From contig NZ_CP114286.1 of NCBI RefSeq assembly GCF_027111275.1, forward strand, positions 4,946,501 through 5,010,500: 64,000 nucleotides of DNA, in the 5' to 3' direction. The notes below the pieces were generated by a model that was not told where the DNA came from, ran no database searches, and saw nothing but the letters and a program-made list of their open reading frames with translations. A program made the translations under genes and the position numbers. This document shows positions 8,478 through 17,108 of this stretch, piece after piece. The DNA is from Flavobacterium luteolum (GTDB lineage: Bacteria > Bacteroidota > Bacteroidia > Flavobacteriales > Flavobacteriaceae). How positions within the stretch are numbered: the first letter of the stretch is position 1; every line of letters begins with the position of its first letter.

Positions 8478-9647
8478 TTATTTCCCTTTTCTTCGTTTAC
8501 GTTCTGCTTTAATCATAGATAATTCGCGGCTTGTTTGTCCAGCTACAGAAGTATTTTCTTCTGCACGACGAATCAAGTATGGCATAACATCTTTTACAGG
8601 TCCGAATGGTAAATATTTTGCAACATTATAACCGTTTTCAGCTAAGTTATAGCTAATATTATCACTCATTCCGTATAATTGACCGAACCAGATTCTAGAA
8701 TCATTTTTAGCGATTCCTTTCTGAGCCATCATTTCCATTAACTTGTATGAACTTGATTCGTTATGAGTTCCGGCAAAAATGGCCATTTTATCAATATGCT
8801 CTAACATATATTGTACAGCATTATCATAATTTACATCGGTAGCTTCTTTAGAAACACAGATTGGAGAAACATAACCTTTTTCTTCGGCTCTTTTGTTTTC
8901 TTTTTCCATGTAAGCGCCACGAACCAATTTCATTCCAATATAAAAACCTTCTGTTTTTGCAACATCGTGAAGTTTTTTAAGATAATCTAAACGATCCCAA
9001 CGGTACATTTGCAAAGTATTAAATACAATTGCTTTTTCCTTATTGTACTTACGCATCATATCAGTCACCAAATCATCGGCAGCATCCTGCATCCAGCTTT
9101 CTTCACCATCAATTAATAATGCAACATCTTTTCTGTGAGCTTCGCTGCATATTTTATCAAAACGAGCTACTACTCTATCCCATTCTGCTTGCTCAGCAGG
9201 GTTTAAAGTTTGTTTCTCGCCTAATTTTTCATACAGTTCAAAACGTCCTAAACCTGTCGGCTTGAAAACAGCAAACGGAATTGCCAAACGTTCTTTAGCA
9301 AAATCTACTGTTCTTAAAGTCATTTCTAAAGCAGCATCAAATTGCTCTTCTTCTTCTTTTCCTTCAACTGAATAGTCTAAAACAGAAGAAACTCCTTTTG
9401 TAAACATTTTGTCTACCACAGTAAGGCAGTCATTTTCGTTTACACCGCCACAAAAATGGTCAAAAACAGTTGCTCTAATTAATCCCTCTACTGGTAAATG
9501 AGCTTTAATTGCAAAATTAGTTACAGCAGTCCCAATTCTTACTAAAGGCTCGCTGTCAATCATTTTGAAAAGAAAATAAGCTCTATCAAGTTCCGTGTCA
9601 CTCTTTAGTGAAAATGCAACTTGCGTGTTATCGAATATCTTTTCCAT
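8478..9647 (-). CDS. Proline dehydrogenase
   Basis: 389 residues, a monofunctional proline dehydrogenase. It oxidises proline to pyrroline-5-carboxylate with FAD in a TIM-barrel, passing electrons to the quinone pool. The hallmark active-site stretch is visible: MKLVRGAYMEKENKRAEEKG, then YDNAVQYMLEH and IFAGTHNESS, and the C-terminal RRAEENTSVAGQTS, which holds the arginines that bind the substrate carboxylate. The aldehyde dehydrogenase domain of bifunctional PutA is absent. A TATATTTG element sits 19 bases before the ATG. It is divergent from aroB. Confidence 0.93.
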   Translation of the reverse strand: MEKIFDNTQVAFSLKSDTELDRAYFLFKMIDSEPLVRIGTAVTNFAIKAHLPVEGLIRATVFDHFCGGVNENDCLTVVDKMFTKGVSSVLDYSVEGKEEEEQFDAALEMTLRTVDFAKERLAIPFAVFKPTGLGRFELYEKLGEKQTLNPAEQAEWDRVVARFDKICSEAHRKDVALLIDGEESWMQDAADDLVTDMMRKYNKEKAIVFNTLQMYRWDRLDYLKKLHDVAKTEGFYIGMKLVRGAYMEKENKRAEEKGYVSPICVSKEATDVNYDNAVQYMLEHIDKMAIFAGTHNESSSYKLMEMMAQKGIAKNDSRIWFGQLYGMSDNISYNLAENGYNVAKYLPFGPVKDVMPYLIRRAEENTSVAGQTSRELSMIKAERKRRKGK

Positions 9648-9665
9648 TAAAATTTATTTTTTATG

Positions 9666-9673
9666 CAAATATA
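9666..9673 (-). promoter_or_regulatory. -7 element of the proline dehydrogenase gene
   Basis: TATATTTG on the minus strand, 19 bases before the ATG at 9647. No clear -33 partner. Confidence 0.55.
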
Positions 9674-9894
9674 GAGAGTGTTTTGAATATTTTTCACTAA
9701 ACAGCATCATATTTTTCAATATTCTTAACAAGAACATCTCAAATGTTAATTTGTGAAGTAAATATTTATTTCTTGAATAATTTTAGCTTAATTTTAAAGA
9801 TGCAAACCTGCATTTTAAACAAATTAGCCCGAAAGTTTGAATATTATTACGTTTAAAATGCCTTATTTTGCGCTTTCAAAACAACAAAAGAATT

Positions 9895-10962
9895 ATGCAA
9901 TCTATTCAAGCCAATAATTATCTCGTACATTTTAATGAGAATGCTTACGAAGCTTTAAATAAACATTTAAAAGAAAGTAAATATTCTAATATATTTATAA
10001 TTGTTGATGATCAAACTAATGAGTATTGTTTATCTAAATTTATTCCAGTTTTGGAAACAGATTTGGCAATCGAAATCATCGAGTTTGAAGCTGGAGAAGC
10101 AAATAAAAACATAGAAACTTGTATTGAGATCTGGAATATTTTGACAGAACTTGGAGCTGACAGAAAATCGCTTATTATTAATTTAGGAGGCGGTGTTGTT
10201 ACAGACTTAGGCGGTTTTGTTGCTTCTACTTTTAAAAGAGGTGTAGATTTCATTAATATCCCTACTACTCTATTATCTATGGTTGATGCTTCTGTTGGAG
10301 GAAAAACAGGAGTTGATTTAGGGAATCTTAAAAATCAAATCGGCGTTATCAACGTGCCGCAAATGGTTTTGATTGATACACAATATTTGGAAACTTTGCC
10401 ACAAAGCGAAATGCGTTCTGGTTTAGCAGAAATGCTTAAACATGGTTTAATTTATGATGCGCCTTATTGGAGACAGTTTTCAGATTTAAAATCGATTGTT
10501 TTTGATGAATTGGATCAATTGATTTATCGTTCTGTAGAAATTAAGAATGAAATCGTTATTCAAGACCCAACAGAGAAAAATATTCGTAAAGCTCTAAACT
10601 TCGGACATACGTTAGGTCACGCTATTGAAGGCTATTTCTTAGAAAGTGAAGAAAAAACAACTTTATTGCATGGAGAAGCGATTGCAGTCGGAATGATATT
10701 AGAAAGTTATATTTCGCTTCAAAAAGGATTGATTTCTGAACAAGAATACAGAGAAATAAAAGCGGTAATTAAAGATATATACGATGATGTAATTTTTGAA
10801 GAAAATGACATTGATCCGATCTTAGAATTGCTAATTCACGACAAAAAAAATGAATACGGTTTAATTCAATTTGCATTGATTGAAGGAATCGGAAAAATAA
10901 AAATTAACCAATCCGTTGAAAATAAATTGATTCTAGAAGCGTTTCAGGATTATAAATCTTAA
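9895..10962 (+). CDS. aroB: 3-dehydroquinate synthase
   Basis: 355 residues. AroB converts DAHP to 3-dehydroquinate in the shikimate pathway, using NAD and a metal ion. Motifs visible: GGGVVTDLGGFVASTFKRG (NAD binding), IPTTLLSMVDASVGGKTG, and the metal ligands in GLAEMLKHG (Glu), NFGHTLGHAIE (His) and LLHGEAIAVGM (His). The frame reads back to a TTG at 9868, but the ATG at 9895 starts MQSIQANNYLVHF at the expected N-terminus. It is divergent from proline dehydrogenase and followed by the small ORF before the arginine decarboxylase gene. Confidence 0.95.
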   Translation: MQSIQANNYLVHFNENAYEALNKHLKESKYSNIFIIVDDQTNEYCLSKFIPVLETDLAIEIIEFEAGEANKNIETCIEIWNILTELGADRKSLIINLGGGVVTDLGGFVASTFKRGVDFINIPTTLLSMVDASVGGKTGVDLGNLKNQIGVINVPQMVLIDTQYLETLPQSEMRSGLAEMLKHGLIYDAPYWRQFSDLKSIVFDELDQLIYRSVEIKNEIVIQDPTEKNIRKALNFGHTLGHAIEGYFLESEEKTTLLHGEAIAVGMILESYISLQKGLISEQEYREIKAVIKDIYDDVIFEENDIDPILELLIHDKKNEYGLIQFALIEGIGKIKINQSVENKLILEAFQDYKS

Positions 10963-11006
10963 ACTTTTTTTAATCAAAAGCGTTGCATTTGGTATATATT
11001 ATTTTT

Positions 11007-11014
11007 TACATTTG
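11007..11014 (+). promoter_or_regulatory. -7 element before the small ORF
   Basis: TACATTTG with a possible TTG (10983-10985) about 21 bases upstream. It ends four bases before the ATG at 11019, so a transcript from here would begin at or next to the start codon. A second TATATTTG lies at 11174-11181 and could drive the decarboxylase gene alone. Confidence 0.5.
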
Positions 11015-11018
11015 CCCC

Positions 11019-11198
11019 ATGAAAACAAACAAGCAGCAAAGGCACTTTAGCTCTTACAGAAACAGACTCAACAGTTCTTTATTAAGAATGTTGAACCGTT
11101 TTTATAATAGTAAAAGCCCTTTTTGTTTTGATGTTTTCCAATGTACAAAAGCTGAGCATGAAAAACTGCCTATTATATTTGCCAATATTAGAGTTTGA
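11019..11198 (+). CDS. Small ORF upstream of arginine decarboxylase (59 aa)
   Basis: ATG at 11019 to TGA at 11198, coding 59 residues rich in Arg, Asn and Ser (MKTNKQQRHFSSYRNRLNSS at the start). It begins four bases after a consensus TACATTTG promoter element and ends 67 bases before the arginine decarboxylase start. A longer frame begins at a TTG at 10983, but that lies upstream of the promoter element. I do not recognise the protein. It could be a short gene of its own, a translated leader controlling the decarboxylase, or chance; the Arg content (7 of 59) is notable beside an arginine-consuming enzyme, but the set is not clustered like a classic attenuator peptide. Confidence 0.4.
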   Translation: MKTNKQQRHFSSYRNRLNSSLLRMLNRFYNSKSPFCFDVFQCTKAEHEKLPIIFANIRV

Positions 11199-11265
11199 AT
11201 TTAAGATTAAGCCCCAAAAAGCATAAAATTAAAGTAAAATACAATCTCTAAACATTGATAAATAA

Positions 11266-12669
11266 ATGAATACAAAATATTCTGATCTAATAAACCAAAC
11301 ATACTACTTTCCACAAGAGGAATTTAAACTAAACAAAGACAACCTATTATTTCACAACATCGATTTGATGAAATTGGTTGAACAGTATGGTACGCCATTA
11401 AAGTTTACTTATTTACCTCAGATTTCTGAAAACATCAACAAAGCAAAAGCATGGTTCAGAAAATCAATGGAAAAAAATAAATACGAAGCAAAATATTACT
11501 ATTGTTATTGCACAAAAAGCTCTCATTTTGAATATATTATGAATGAAGCTTTCAAGAATAACATTCACATCGAAACATCATCTGCTTTTGATGTAAATAT
11601 TGTGGAGAATTTATTAGAAAACGGTAAAATCAATAAAAGCACGTATGTAATTTGTAACGGTTTTAAAAGAGACGAATACATTACTAATATTGGTAGATTA
11701 ATCAACAACGGACATAAAAACACTATTCCGATTATTGACAACTACGAAGAATTAGATTTGCTTCAGGCAGAAATTAAAGGAAAATTCAAAATTGGAATCC
11801 GTATTGCAGCCGAAGAAGAACCTAAATTTGAGTTTTATACTTCTAGATTAGGTATTGGTTACAAAAACATTGTTTCTTTCTATAAAAAACAAATCCAGGA
11901 GAATGATAAATTAGAGCTGAAAATGCTTCACTTTTTCATCAATACTGGTATAAACGATACTTCATATTACTGGAATGAGCTTGTAAAATGTATAAAAGTA
12001 TACATTGCTCTTAAGAAAGAGTGCCCTACTCTAGACGGTTTAAACATCGGAGGTGGTTTTCCAATTAAAAACTCACTTGCCTTTGAGTATGATTATCAAT
12101 ACATGATTGATGAAATTATCAATCAGATTAAAATTGCTTGTGATGAAGCCGAAGTTGATGTTCCAAATATTTTTACGGAATTTGGATCGTTTACTGTAGG
12201 TGAAAGCGGTGGTGCAATCTATCAGATTTTGTATCAAAAACAACAAAATGATAGAGAAAAATGGAATATGATCGATTCATCTTTCATTACCACTTTACCA
12301 GATACGTGGGCTATAAACAAACGTTTTATTATGCTGGCAGTAAACCGCTGGAATGATACTTACGAACGGGTTCTGTTAGGAGGTCTTACTTGTGATAGTG
12401 ACGATTATTACAATTCTGAACAAAACATGAACGCCATTTATTTGCCTAAATACAACAAAGAGAAACCTTTATATATCGGATTCTTTAATACTGGCGCTTA
12501 TCAAGAAACAATTGGAGGATACGGAGGTCTGCACCACTGTCTGATTCCGCAACCTAAACACATTTTAATTGATCGTGATGAAAATGGAATTCTGGCAACC
12601 GAGGTTTTCTCAGAACAACAGACTTCAGACGATGTATTGAAGATTTTAGGATACAAAAAAAAGGTGTAA
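11266..12669 (+). CDS. speA: Arginine decarboxylase, fold-III PLP enzyme
   Basis: 467 residues of the alanine-racemase-fold decarboxylase family (fold III), the short flavobacterial type rather than the long form of about 630 residues of E. coli SpeA. The PLP lysine is probably Lys84 in YCYCTKSSHFEY, the phosphate loop is GLNIGGGFPI, and the active-site Cys-Asp pair is in GGLTCDSDDYY. FTEFGSFTVGESGG and IGFFNTGAYQETIGGYGG are other family stretches. It should make agmatine and CO2 from arginine in the cytoplasm. The next gene encodes a DHS-fold enzyme 98 bases on; no agmatinase lies between. Substrate is assigned by family resemblance and context; diaminopimelate decarboxylase is the main alternative. 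Confidence 0.8.
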   Translation: MNTKYSDLINQTYYFPQEEFKLNKDNLLFHNIDLMKLVEQYGTPLKFTYLPQISENINKAKAWFRKSMEKNKYEAKYYYCYCTKSSHFEYIMNEAFKNNIHIETSSAFDVNIVENLLENGKINKSTYVICNGFKRDEYITNIGRLINNGHKNTIPIIDNYEELDLLQAEIKGKFKIGIRIAAEEEPKFEFYTSRLGIGYKNIVSFYKKQIQENDKLELKMLHFFINTGINDTSYYWNELVKCIKVYIALKKECPTLDGLNIGGGFPIKNSLAFEYDYQYMIDEIINQIKIACDEAEVDVPNIFTEFGSFTVGESGGAIYQILYQKQQNDREKWNMIDSSFITTLPDTWAINKRFIMLAVNRWNDTYERVLLGGLTCDSDDYYNSEQNMNAIYLPKYNKEKPLYIGFFNTGAYQETIGGYGGLHHCLIPQPKHILIDRDENGILATEVFSEQQTSDDVLKILGYKKKV

Positions 12670-12767
12670 AAAAAACGGCAGATTAAGTAATAATTTTTCT
12701 TAAAAAATTCTTAATTTGCATTAACATCCTAAAAGGTTAAACTTTTTAATTCAAAAAAAACAAAAAA

Positions 12768-13736
12768 ATGAAAGGACCAATCAGTCAGTTTATTGAAAAA
12801 CACTATTTGCATTTTAATTCTGCTTCATTAGTAGATGCAGCAAAAGCATACGAGCAGCAATTAGCTGATGGTGCTAAGATGCTGGTAAGTATGGCTGGCG
12901 CAATGAGTACAGCAGAAATTGGAAAAATTTTTGCCGAAGTAATCAGACAAGACAAAGTGCATATTATTTCATGTACTGGAGCAAACTTAGAAGAAGACAT
13001 CATGAATTTAGTAGCTCATTCTCACTACGAGAGAGTTCCTAATTACCGTGATTTGACACCAGAAGACGAATGGGCCTTGTTAGAAAGAGGATTAAACCGT
13101 GTTACAGATACGTGTATTCCTGAGCATGAAGCTTTCCGTCGTTTACAAAAACACATTTACAAAATTTGGAAAGATGCAGACGACAAAGGAGAGCGTTACT
13201 TCCCACACGAATTTATGTATAAAATGTTGTTATCTGGCGTTTTAGAAGAATATTATGAAATTGATCTAAAAGATAGCTGGATGTATGCAGCTGCAGAGAA
13301 AAATTTACCAATTATCGTTCCAGGATGGGAAGATAGTACAATGGGTAATATCTTTGCTTCATACGTAATTAAAGGAGAATTAAAAGCGTCTACCATGAAA
13401 TCTGGAATTGAGTACATGACTTTCCTTGCAGATTGGTATTCTAAAAACAGTTCAAACGGAATTGGATTCTTCCAAATCGGTGGTGGTATCGCTGGTGACT
13501 TCCCTATCTGCGTAGTACCAATGTTGTATCAAGATATGGAAATGCACGATGTTCCATTTTGGAGCTATTTCTGCCAAATCTCAGATTCAACAACTAGTTA
13601 TGGTTCTTATTCTGGGGCAGTTCCAAATGAAAAAATCACTTGGGGTAAATTAGACATCAAAACCCCAAAATTTATTATTGAATCGGATGCTACGATTGTT
13701 GCTCCGTTAATTTTTGCATATTTATTAGATTTATAA
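12768..13736 (+). CDS. Deoxyhypusine-synthase-fold protein, probable polyamine enzyme
   Basis: 322 residues of the deoxyhypusine synthase family, NAD-dependent enzymes that transfer an aminobutyl group from spermidine. Family stretches: VSMAGAMSTAEIGKI, ISCTGANLEEDIMNL, VPGWEDSTMGN and IGGGIAGDF (GGG at 238-240). The lysine that carries the covalent intermediate is present as Lys294 in ITWGKL, with Trp292 and Glu288 matching human Trp327 and Glu323. By eye, human His288 is replaced by Asp244 and Asp316 by Tyr281, so the amine pocket differs. Bacteria have no eIF5A, so a role in making homospermidine or another polyamine is more likely; its place after arginine decarboxylase agrees. Exact reaction unproven. 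Confidence 0.8.
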   Translation: MKGPISQFIEKHYLHFNSASLVDAAKAYEQQLADGAKMLVSMAGAMSTAEIGKIFAEVIRQDKVHIISCTGANLEEDIMNLVAHSHYERVPNYRDLTPEDEWALLERGLNRVTDTCIPEHEAFRRLQKHIYKIWKDADDKGERYFPHEFMYKMLLSGVLEEYYEIDLKDSWMYAAAEKNLPIIVPGWEDSTMGNIFASYVIKGELKASTMKSGIEYMTFLADWYSKNSSNGIGFFQIGGGIAGDFPICVVPMLYQDMEMHDVPFWSYFCQISDSTTSYGSYSGAVPNEKITWGKLDIKTPKFIIESDATIVAPLIFAYLLDL

Positions 13737-13744
13737 AATAATTT

Positions 13745-14158
13745 ATGAAAAGAGTTATAGTAGACTACGCCAAACTTACCAACGAAATTTTAAACCTTTT
13801 GGTAGAAAAATTTCCTGATGGTTATGATGATTCGGATGTAATCCGTTTTAGAAATGCTAAAAACGAATTGGTTGAAGCTGTTGAAGTTCGTACTGAAGAC
13901 ACAATTTATTTGGTAAAAATTAGTACTAAACTTGCTGACAGAATTGAAAACTACGATGAAGATGATGATTTAGATGTGGATGTAGATGCAATTGCACCAG
14001 TAAAAGGATTGGATCTTGATGATGATATTAGCAATGACGATGACGAAGATGATGATAATCAAGACAAACCTGATTCTGATGGTGGCGACGACGACGATGA
14101 TGATGACGATGATAAAGCAGACACTGATTATGATGAAGATGAAGAAGATGAAGATTAA
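13745..14158 (+). CDS. Small protein with long Asp/Glu tail
   Basis: 137 residues, starting eight bases after the DHS-fold gene and surely co-transcribed with it. The first 75 residues form a small folded domain (YAKLTNEILNLLVEKFPDGY, then VIRFRNAKNELVEAVEVRT). The remainder is almost entirely Asp and Glu, including nine consecutive Asp, and must be disordered and strongly negative. It could bind a cation or a basic partner; polyamines are an obvious guess given the neighbours. I recall similar proteins being labelled DNA primase in databases, but no primase motif is present. A perfect stem-loop follows. Confidence 0.7.
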   Translation: MKRVIVDYAKLTNEILNLLVEKFPDGYDDSDVIRFRNAKNELVEAVEVRTEDTIYLVKISTKLADRIENYDEDDDLDVDVDAIAPVKGLDLDDDISNDDDEDDDNQDKPDSDGGDDDDDDDDDKADTDYDEDEEDED

Positions 14159-14180
14159 TACATTTTCTTTTCTATAAATA

Positions 14181-14210
14181 AAAGGAACTCTATTTGGAGT
14201 TCCTTTTTTT
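14181..14210 (+). terminator. Terminator of the polyamine block
   Basis: Perfect 10-bp arms AAAGGAACTC (14181-14190) and partner (14197-14206), then a T-run to 14210. Confidence 0.85.
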
Positions 14211-14299
14211 ATAATAATGCAATACAAATTCAACAAATTATATTTTTATTTTTATAGGATTATTTTTACATTTAAATCTTAAACAAAAAATATACGCCT

Positions 14300-16408
14300 A
14301 TGACTTCAGAAATTTTACATACTACATTAAAAGAAAATTTTGGTTTCGAGAAATTTAGACCAAATCAAGAAACTATAATTAATACGATACTATCTGGACA
14401 AGATACTTTGGCAATTATGCCTACTGGTGGTGGAAAATCAATATGTTTCCAGCTCCCAGCTTTAATCTTGCCTGGAATTACAGTTGTAATATCACCTCTG
14501 ATTGCATTAATGAAGGATCAAGTAGATAGTCTAAAAACCAACGGAATATCAGCTTGTTACATTAATAGTTCCCAATCATCACAAGAACAGCAATATTATA
14601 TTGATAACTTAAAATCAAATCATTTTAAATTAATTTACATAGCTCCCGAAAGTCTTTCTTATTTAGATATGGCTTTCAACGAGTTAAATATTAGTTTAAT
14701 AGCAATTGACGAAGCGCATTGTATTTCATCTTGGGGACATGACTTTAGACCTGCCTATACTAATTTGGGTTATCTAAAAAGCCGCTTGCCTTCTACTCCA
14801 ATATTGGCGCTAACTGCTACAGCTGATAAAGCAACGCGTACCGATATAACCAAGCAATTAAATCTGAAAAATCCGAAAACATTTATCGCTTCTTTTGATC
14901 GGGCAAATCTAAGTCTGGAAGTCCGTCCTGCTTTGGATCGAGTTAAACAAATAATTGATTTTATTGAAAACAAACCCAACGAATCGGGAATAATTTATTG
15001 CTTAAGCCGTAAAACTACCGAAGAGTTAGCAGAAAAATTGAAAAAAAACGGTGTAGAAGCTAAAGCGTATCATGCTGGTCTTGATAATGAAACGCGTGCT
15101 AAAACGCAAGATCAATTTATAAATGACGATTGTCAAGTAGTTTGCGCTACCATCGCTTTTGGAATGGGAATTGACAAATCGAATGTCAGATGGGTTATCC
15201 ATTACAATTTGCCAAAGAATATCGAAGGTTATTATCAGGAAATAGGACGCGCCGGACGTGATGGTCTTCCAGCCGAAACAGTTTTGTTTGAAAGTTATGC
15301 CGATGTGATTCAGTTACAAAAATTTGCTTCCGAAGGATTGAACTCCGATATTCAGCTTGCAAAATTAGATAGAATGAAGCAGTATGCTGACGCTGTAAGC
15401 TGTCGTAGAAAAATTCTGCTTTCTTATTTTGGTGAATTGGTCACTGAGAATTGTGGAAACTGCGATATTTGCAAAAATCCGCCAACTTTTTTCGATGGAA
15501 CGATTCTCGCGCAAAAAGCTTTGTCTGCTATTGTACGTTTAAAAGAATCTGAACCTTTGGCTGTAATTGTTGATTTTATAAGAGGTTCGAGAAATGCGTA
15601 TATTTACGAAAAAAATTATCAAGAGCTAAAAACGTACGGAATTGGACACGACGTTTCTTGGTACGACTGGAATCAATATCTTATTCAGCTTATCAATTTA
15701 GGATATTGCGAAATTGCCTTTCATCAGCATAATAAAATTCTGCTTACTCCTTTTGCAAAGAAAGTTTTGTTTGAAGGAGAACAAGTTAAACTGACAACTG
15801 TTGTGAAAAAGGTAATTGACAAAACTGAGGTTAAAGAATCCAAACCAAAAGCGTCTAAAAATTCTCTTTTTGAAACTCTTAGAAAACTACGCTACGAAAT
15901 TGCTCAAGAAGAAGAAGTTCCTGCTTATGTTATTTTTAGTGATGCTTCTCTTCGTCAAATGGAAATCTTAAGACCTATGAGCGATGAAGAGTTTCTTTCT
16001 GTAGAAGGTGTCGGGAAAGCGAAACTGGAAAAATATGGAGCAGATTTCATTAAAGCAATTATTGAATTTGAAAGAAATAAATCTGTTGTAAAAAAAGAGA
16101 AAAAAGACAATACTTATAAAAAGACTCTGGAATTATTTCAAAATGGAGTTTCAGTAGAAGAAATTGCAGAACAGCGCGATTTGAGCTCAACTACAATTAT
16201 TTCGCATTTAGCAAAATTATATGTTGATGGTCATGATTTAGATTTAAGCCAGTTTGTCTCTGAAGACGAAATCTTAAAAATTGAAAAAGCTCAGATAGAA
16301 CTAGAAAATCCAAATGCATTAAGACCTTACTTTGATTATTTTGAAGAAAAAATGTCTTATGATAAAATTCGATTTGGATTGGCGTTTTTGGAGAAAAAAC
16401 TTAAATAA
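14300..16408 (+). CDS. recQ: ATP-dependent DNA helicase RecQ
   Basis: 702 residues, full RecQ layout. Walker A PTGGGKS at 41-47, DEAH box at 137-140, the helicase motif VI region EIGRAGRDGLPA, then the zinc-binding Cys cluster (CRRKILL around 368 and CGNCDIC near 385-391), a winged-helix domain, and an HRDC domain at about 515-600 (VPAYVIFSDASLRQMEILRP). A further C-terminal helix-turn-helix (HTH_40-like) covers about 610-700. It unwinds DNA 3'-5' in recombinational repair. Monocistronic; the gene is followed by a repeat fragment, a palindrome and a terminator. Confidence 0.95.
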   Translation: MTSEILHTTLKENFGFEKFRPNQETIINTILSGQDTLAIMPTGGGKSICFQLPALILPGITVVISPLIALMKDQVDSLKTNGISACYINSSQSSQEQQYYIDNLKSNHFKLIYIAPESLSYLDMAFNELNISLIAIDEAHCISSWGHDFRPAYTNLGYLKSRLPSTPILALTATADKATRTDITKQLNLKNPKTFIASFDRANLSLEVRPALDRVKQIIDFIENKPNESGIIYCLSRKTTEELAEKLKKNGVEAKAYHAGLDNETRAKTQDQFINDDCQVVCATIAFGMGIDKSNVRWVIHYNLPKNIEGYYQEIGRAGRDGLPAETVLFESYADVIQLQKFASEGLNSDIQLAKLDRMKQYADAVSCRRKILLSYFGELVTENCGNCDICKNPPTFFDGTILAQKALSAIVRLKESEPLAVIVDFIRGSRNAYIYEKNYQELKTYGIGHDVSWYDWNQYLIQLINLGYCEIAFHQHNKILLTPFAKKVLFEGEQVKLTTVVKKVIDKTEVKESKPKASKNSLFETLRKLRYEIAQEEEVPAYVIFSDASLRQMEILRPMSDEEFLSVEGVGKAKLEKYGADFIKAIIEFERNKSVVKKEKKDNTYKKTLELFQNGVSVEEIAEQRDLSSTTIISHLAKLYVDGHDLDLSQFVSEDEILKIEKAQIELENPNALRPYFDYFEEKMSYDKIRFGLAFLEKKLK

Positions 16409-16410
16409 GT

Positions 16411-16437
16411 TTGTCATCTTGACGAAGGAAAGATCAC
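16411..16437 (+). repeat. Dispersed repeat fragment, GTCAT...GAAGG type
   Basis: TTGTCATCTTGACGAAGGAA and the following AGATCAC align with the left end of the element at 45511 (TTGTCATTCTGAGGAACGAA, then GAATCAC). Here only one end is recognisable. It lies directly after the recQ stop. Confidence 0.5.
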
Positions 16438-16469
16438 ACTAGAAATTTGACAAAGAGTAGTTAAGCACC

Positions 16470-16502
16470 AAACCCGACAGGTTTTTAAAACCTGTCGGGT
16501 TT
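16470..16502. repeat. Perfect 33-bp palindrome
   Basis: Arms of 16 bp (AAACCCGACAGG then TTTT) around a central T. It is G+C-rich compared with its surroundings and precedes a separate terminator at 16524, so it is not needed for termination. I recall the motif CCCGACAGG...CCTGTCGGG as recurrent in Flavobacterium genomes, which I cannot check here. Confidence 0.7.
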
Positions 16503-16523
16503 ACTGAATATAAAATCAATAAG

Positions 16524-16560
16524 AAATCCCAAACTCCAACGAAATTGGAATTTGGGATTT
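16524..16560. terminator. Bidirectional terminator of recQ and the DinB gene
   Basis: 16-bp arms (AAATCCCAAACTCCAA, 16524-16539, with 16545-16560) with one mismatch and a five-base loop. Confidence 0.8.
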
Positions 16561-16582
16561 TAAATTTTCAAATATTTAATTT

Positions 16583-17098
16583 TTACAAATATCTTTCTTC
16601 AAAAACTTTTTGATGATGTTTCTGATGCCCAATCATGACAAAACCTAAAGCACGAACAGAAATCGGATTATTAGATGCTGTTCCAATTCTTTTTAGTTGT
16701 TCTTCAGATAAACTTTTGTAAAACAATAAAGTCGAATGTCTTACAGCTGAAAACTCAGTAAGCAAATCTTGAATACTTCTGCTGTTTGAGTTTGTGTTAT
16801 CTGCATAATCATTTTCTTCAAAACTTGGCAAAGGCGTTTTATCGTTTCTTGAAAAACGCAAAGCGCGATATGCAAAAATTCTTTCAGTATCAATAACATG
16901 CTGAATGATATCTTTGATCGTCCACTTCCCTTCCGCGTAGCGATAATCAAATTTATCCATTGGAATATTTTGCACAAATCGGATAAACTCATGAAGTGAA
17001 ATTTCTAATTCTTCAATCAAAATTCCATCTCCAGCTGCTTTTACATAGGTTCCAAAATGGCCTGAATATTCATTATCTAATAATTCTGCTGCTTTCAT
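16583..17098 (-). CDS. DinB-family protein
   Basis: 171 residues of the DinB/YfiT four-helix-bundle family of putative metal-dependent proteins. The metal-binding histidines expected of the family appear as WTIKDIIQHVIDTE (helix 2) and IGHQKHHQKVFEERY (helix 4). The DWSPEQ-like region is TDKFDYRYAEGKWTIKDIIQH-type, i.e. residues about 50-70. No enzyme activity can be assigned; relatives include thiol-dependent S-transferases. It starts 10 bases downstream of the PEP carboxylase stop on the same strand and is probably co-transcribed with it. Confidence 0.85.
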   Translation of the reverse strand: MKAAELLDNEYSGHFGTYVKAAGDGILIEELEISLHEFIRFVQNIPMDKFDYRYAEGKWTIKDIIQHVIDTERIFAYRALRFSRNDKTPLPSFEENDYADNTNSNSRSIQDLLTEFSAVRHSTLLFYKSLSEEQLKRIGTASNNPISVRALGFVMIGHQKHHQKVFEERYL

Positions 17099-17108
17099 TT
17101 TTTATATT

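Noticed and set aside
13745..14158. DNA primase label for the acidic protein
   Set aside because: I recall similar proteins carrying this name, but no zinc-binding or TOPRIM motif is present here.
13970..14236. Hydrophobic Val/Ile-rich frame on the minus strand opposite the acidic protein
   Set aside because: It is the antisense of GAT/GAC repeats, which automatically reads as Ile and Val; no start signal or family.
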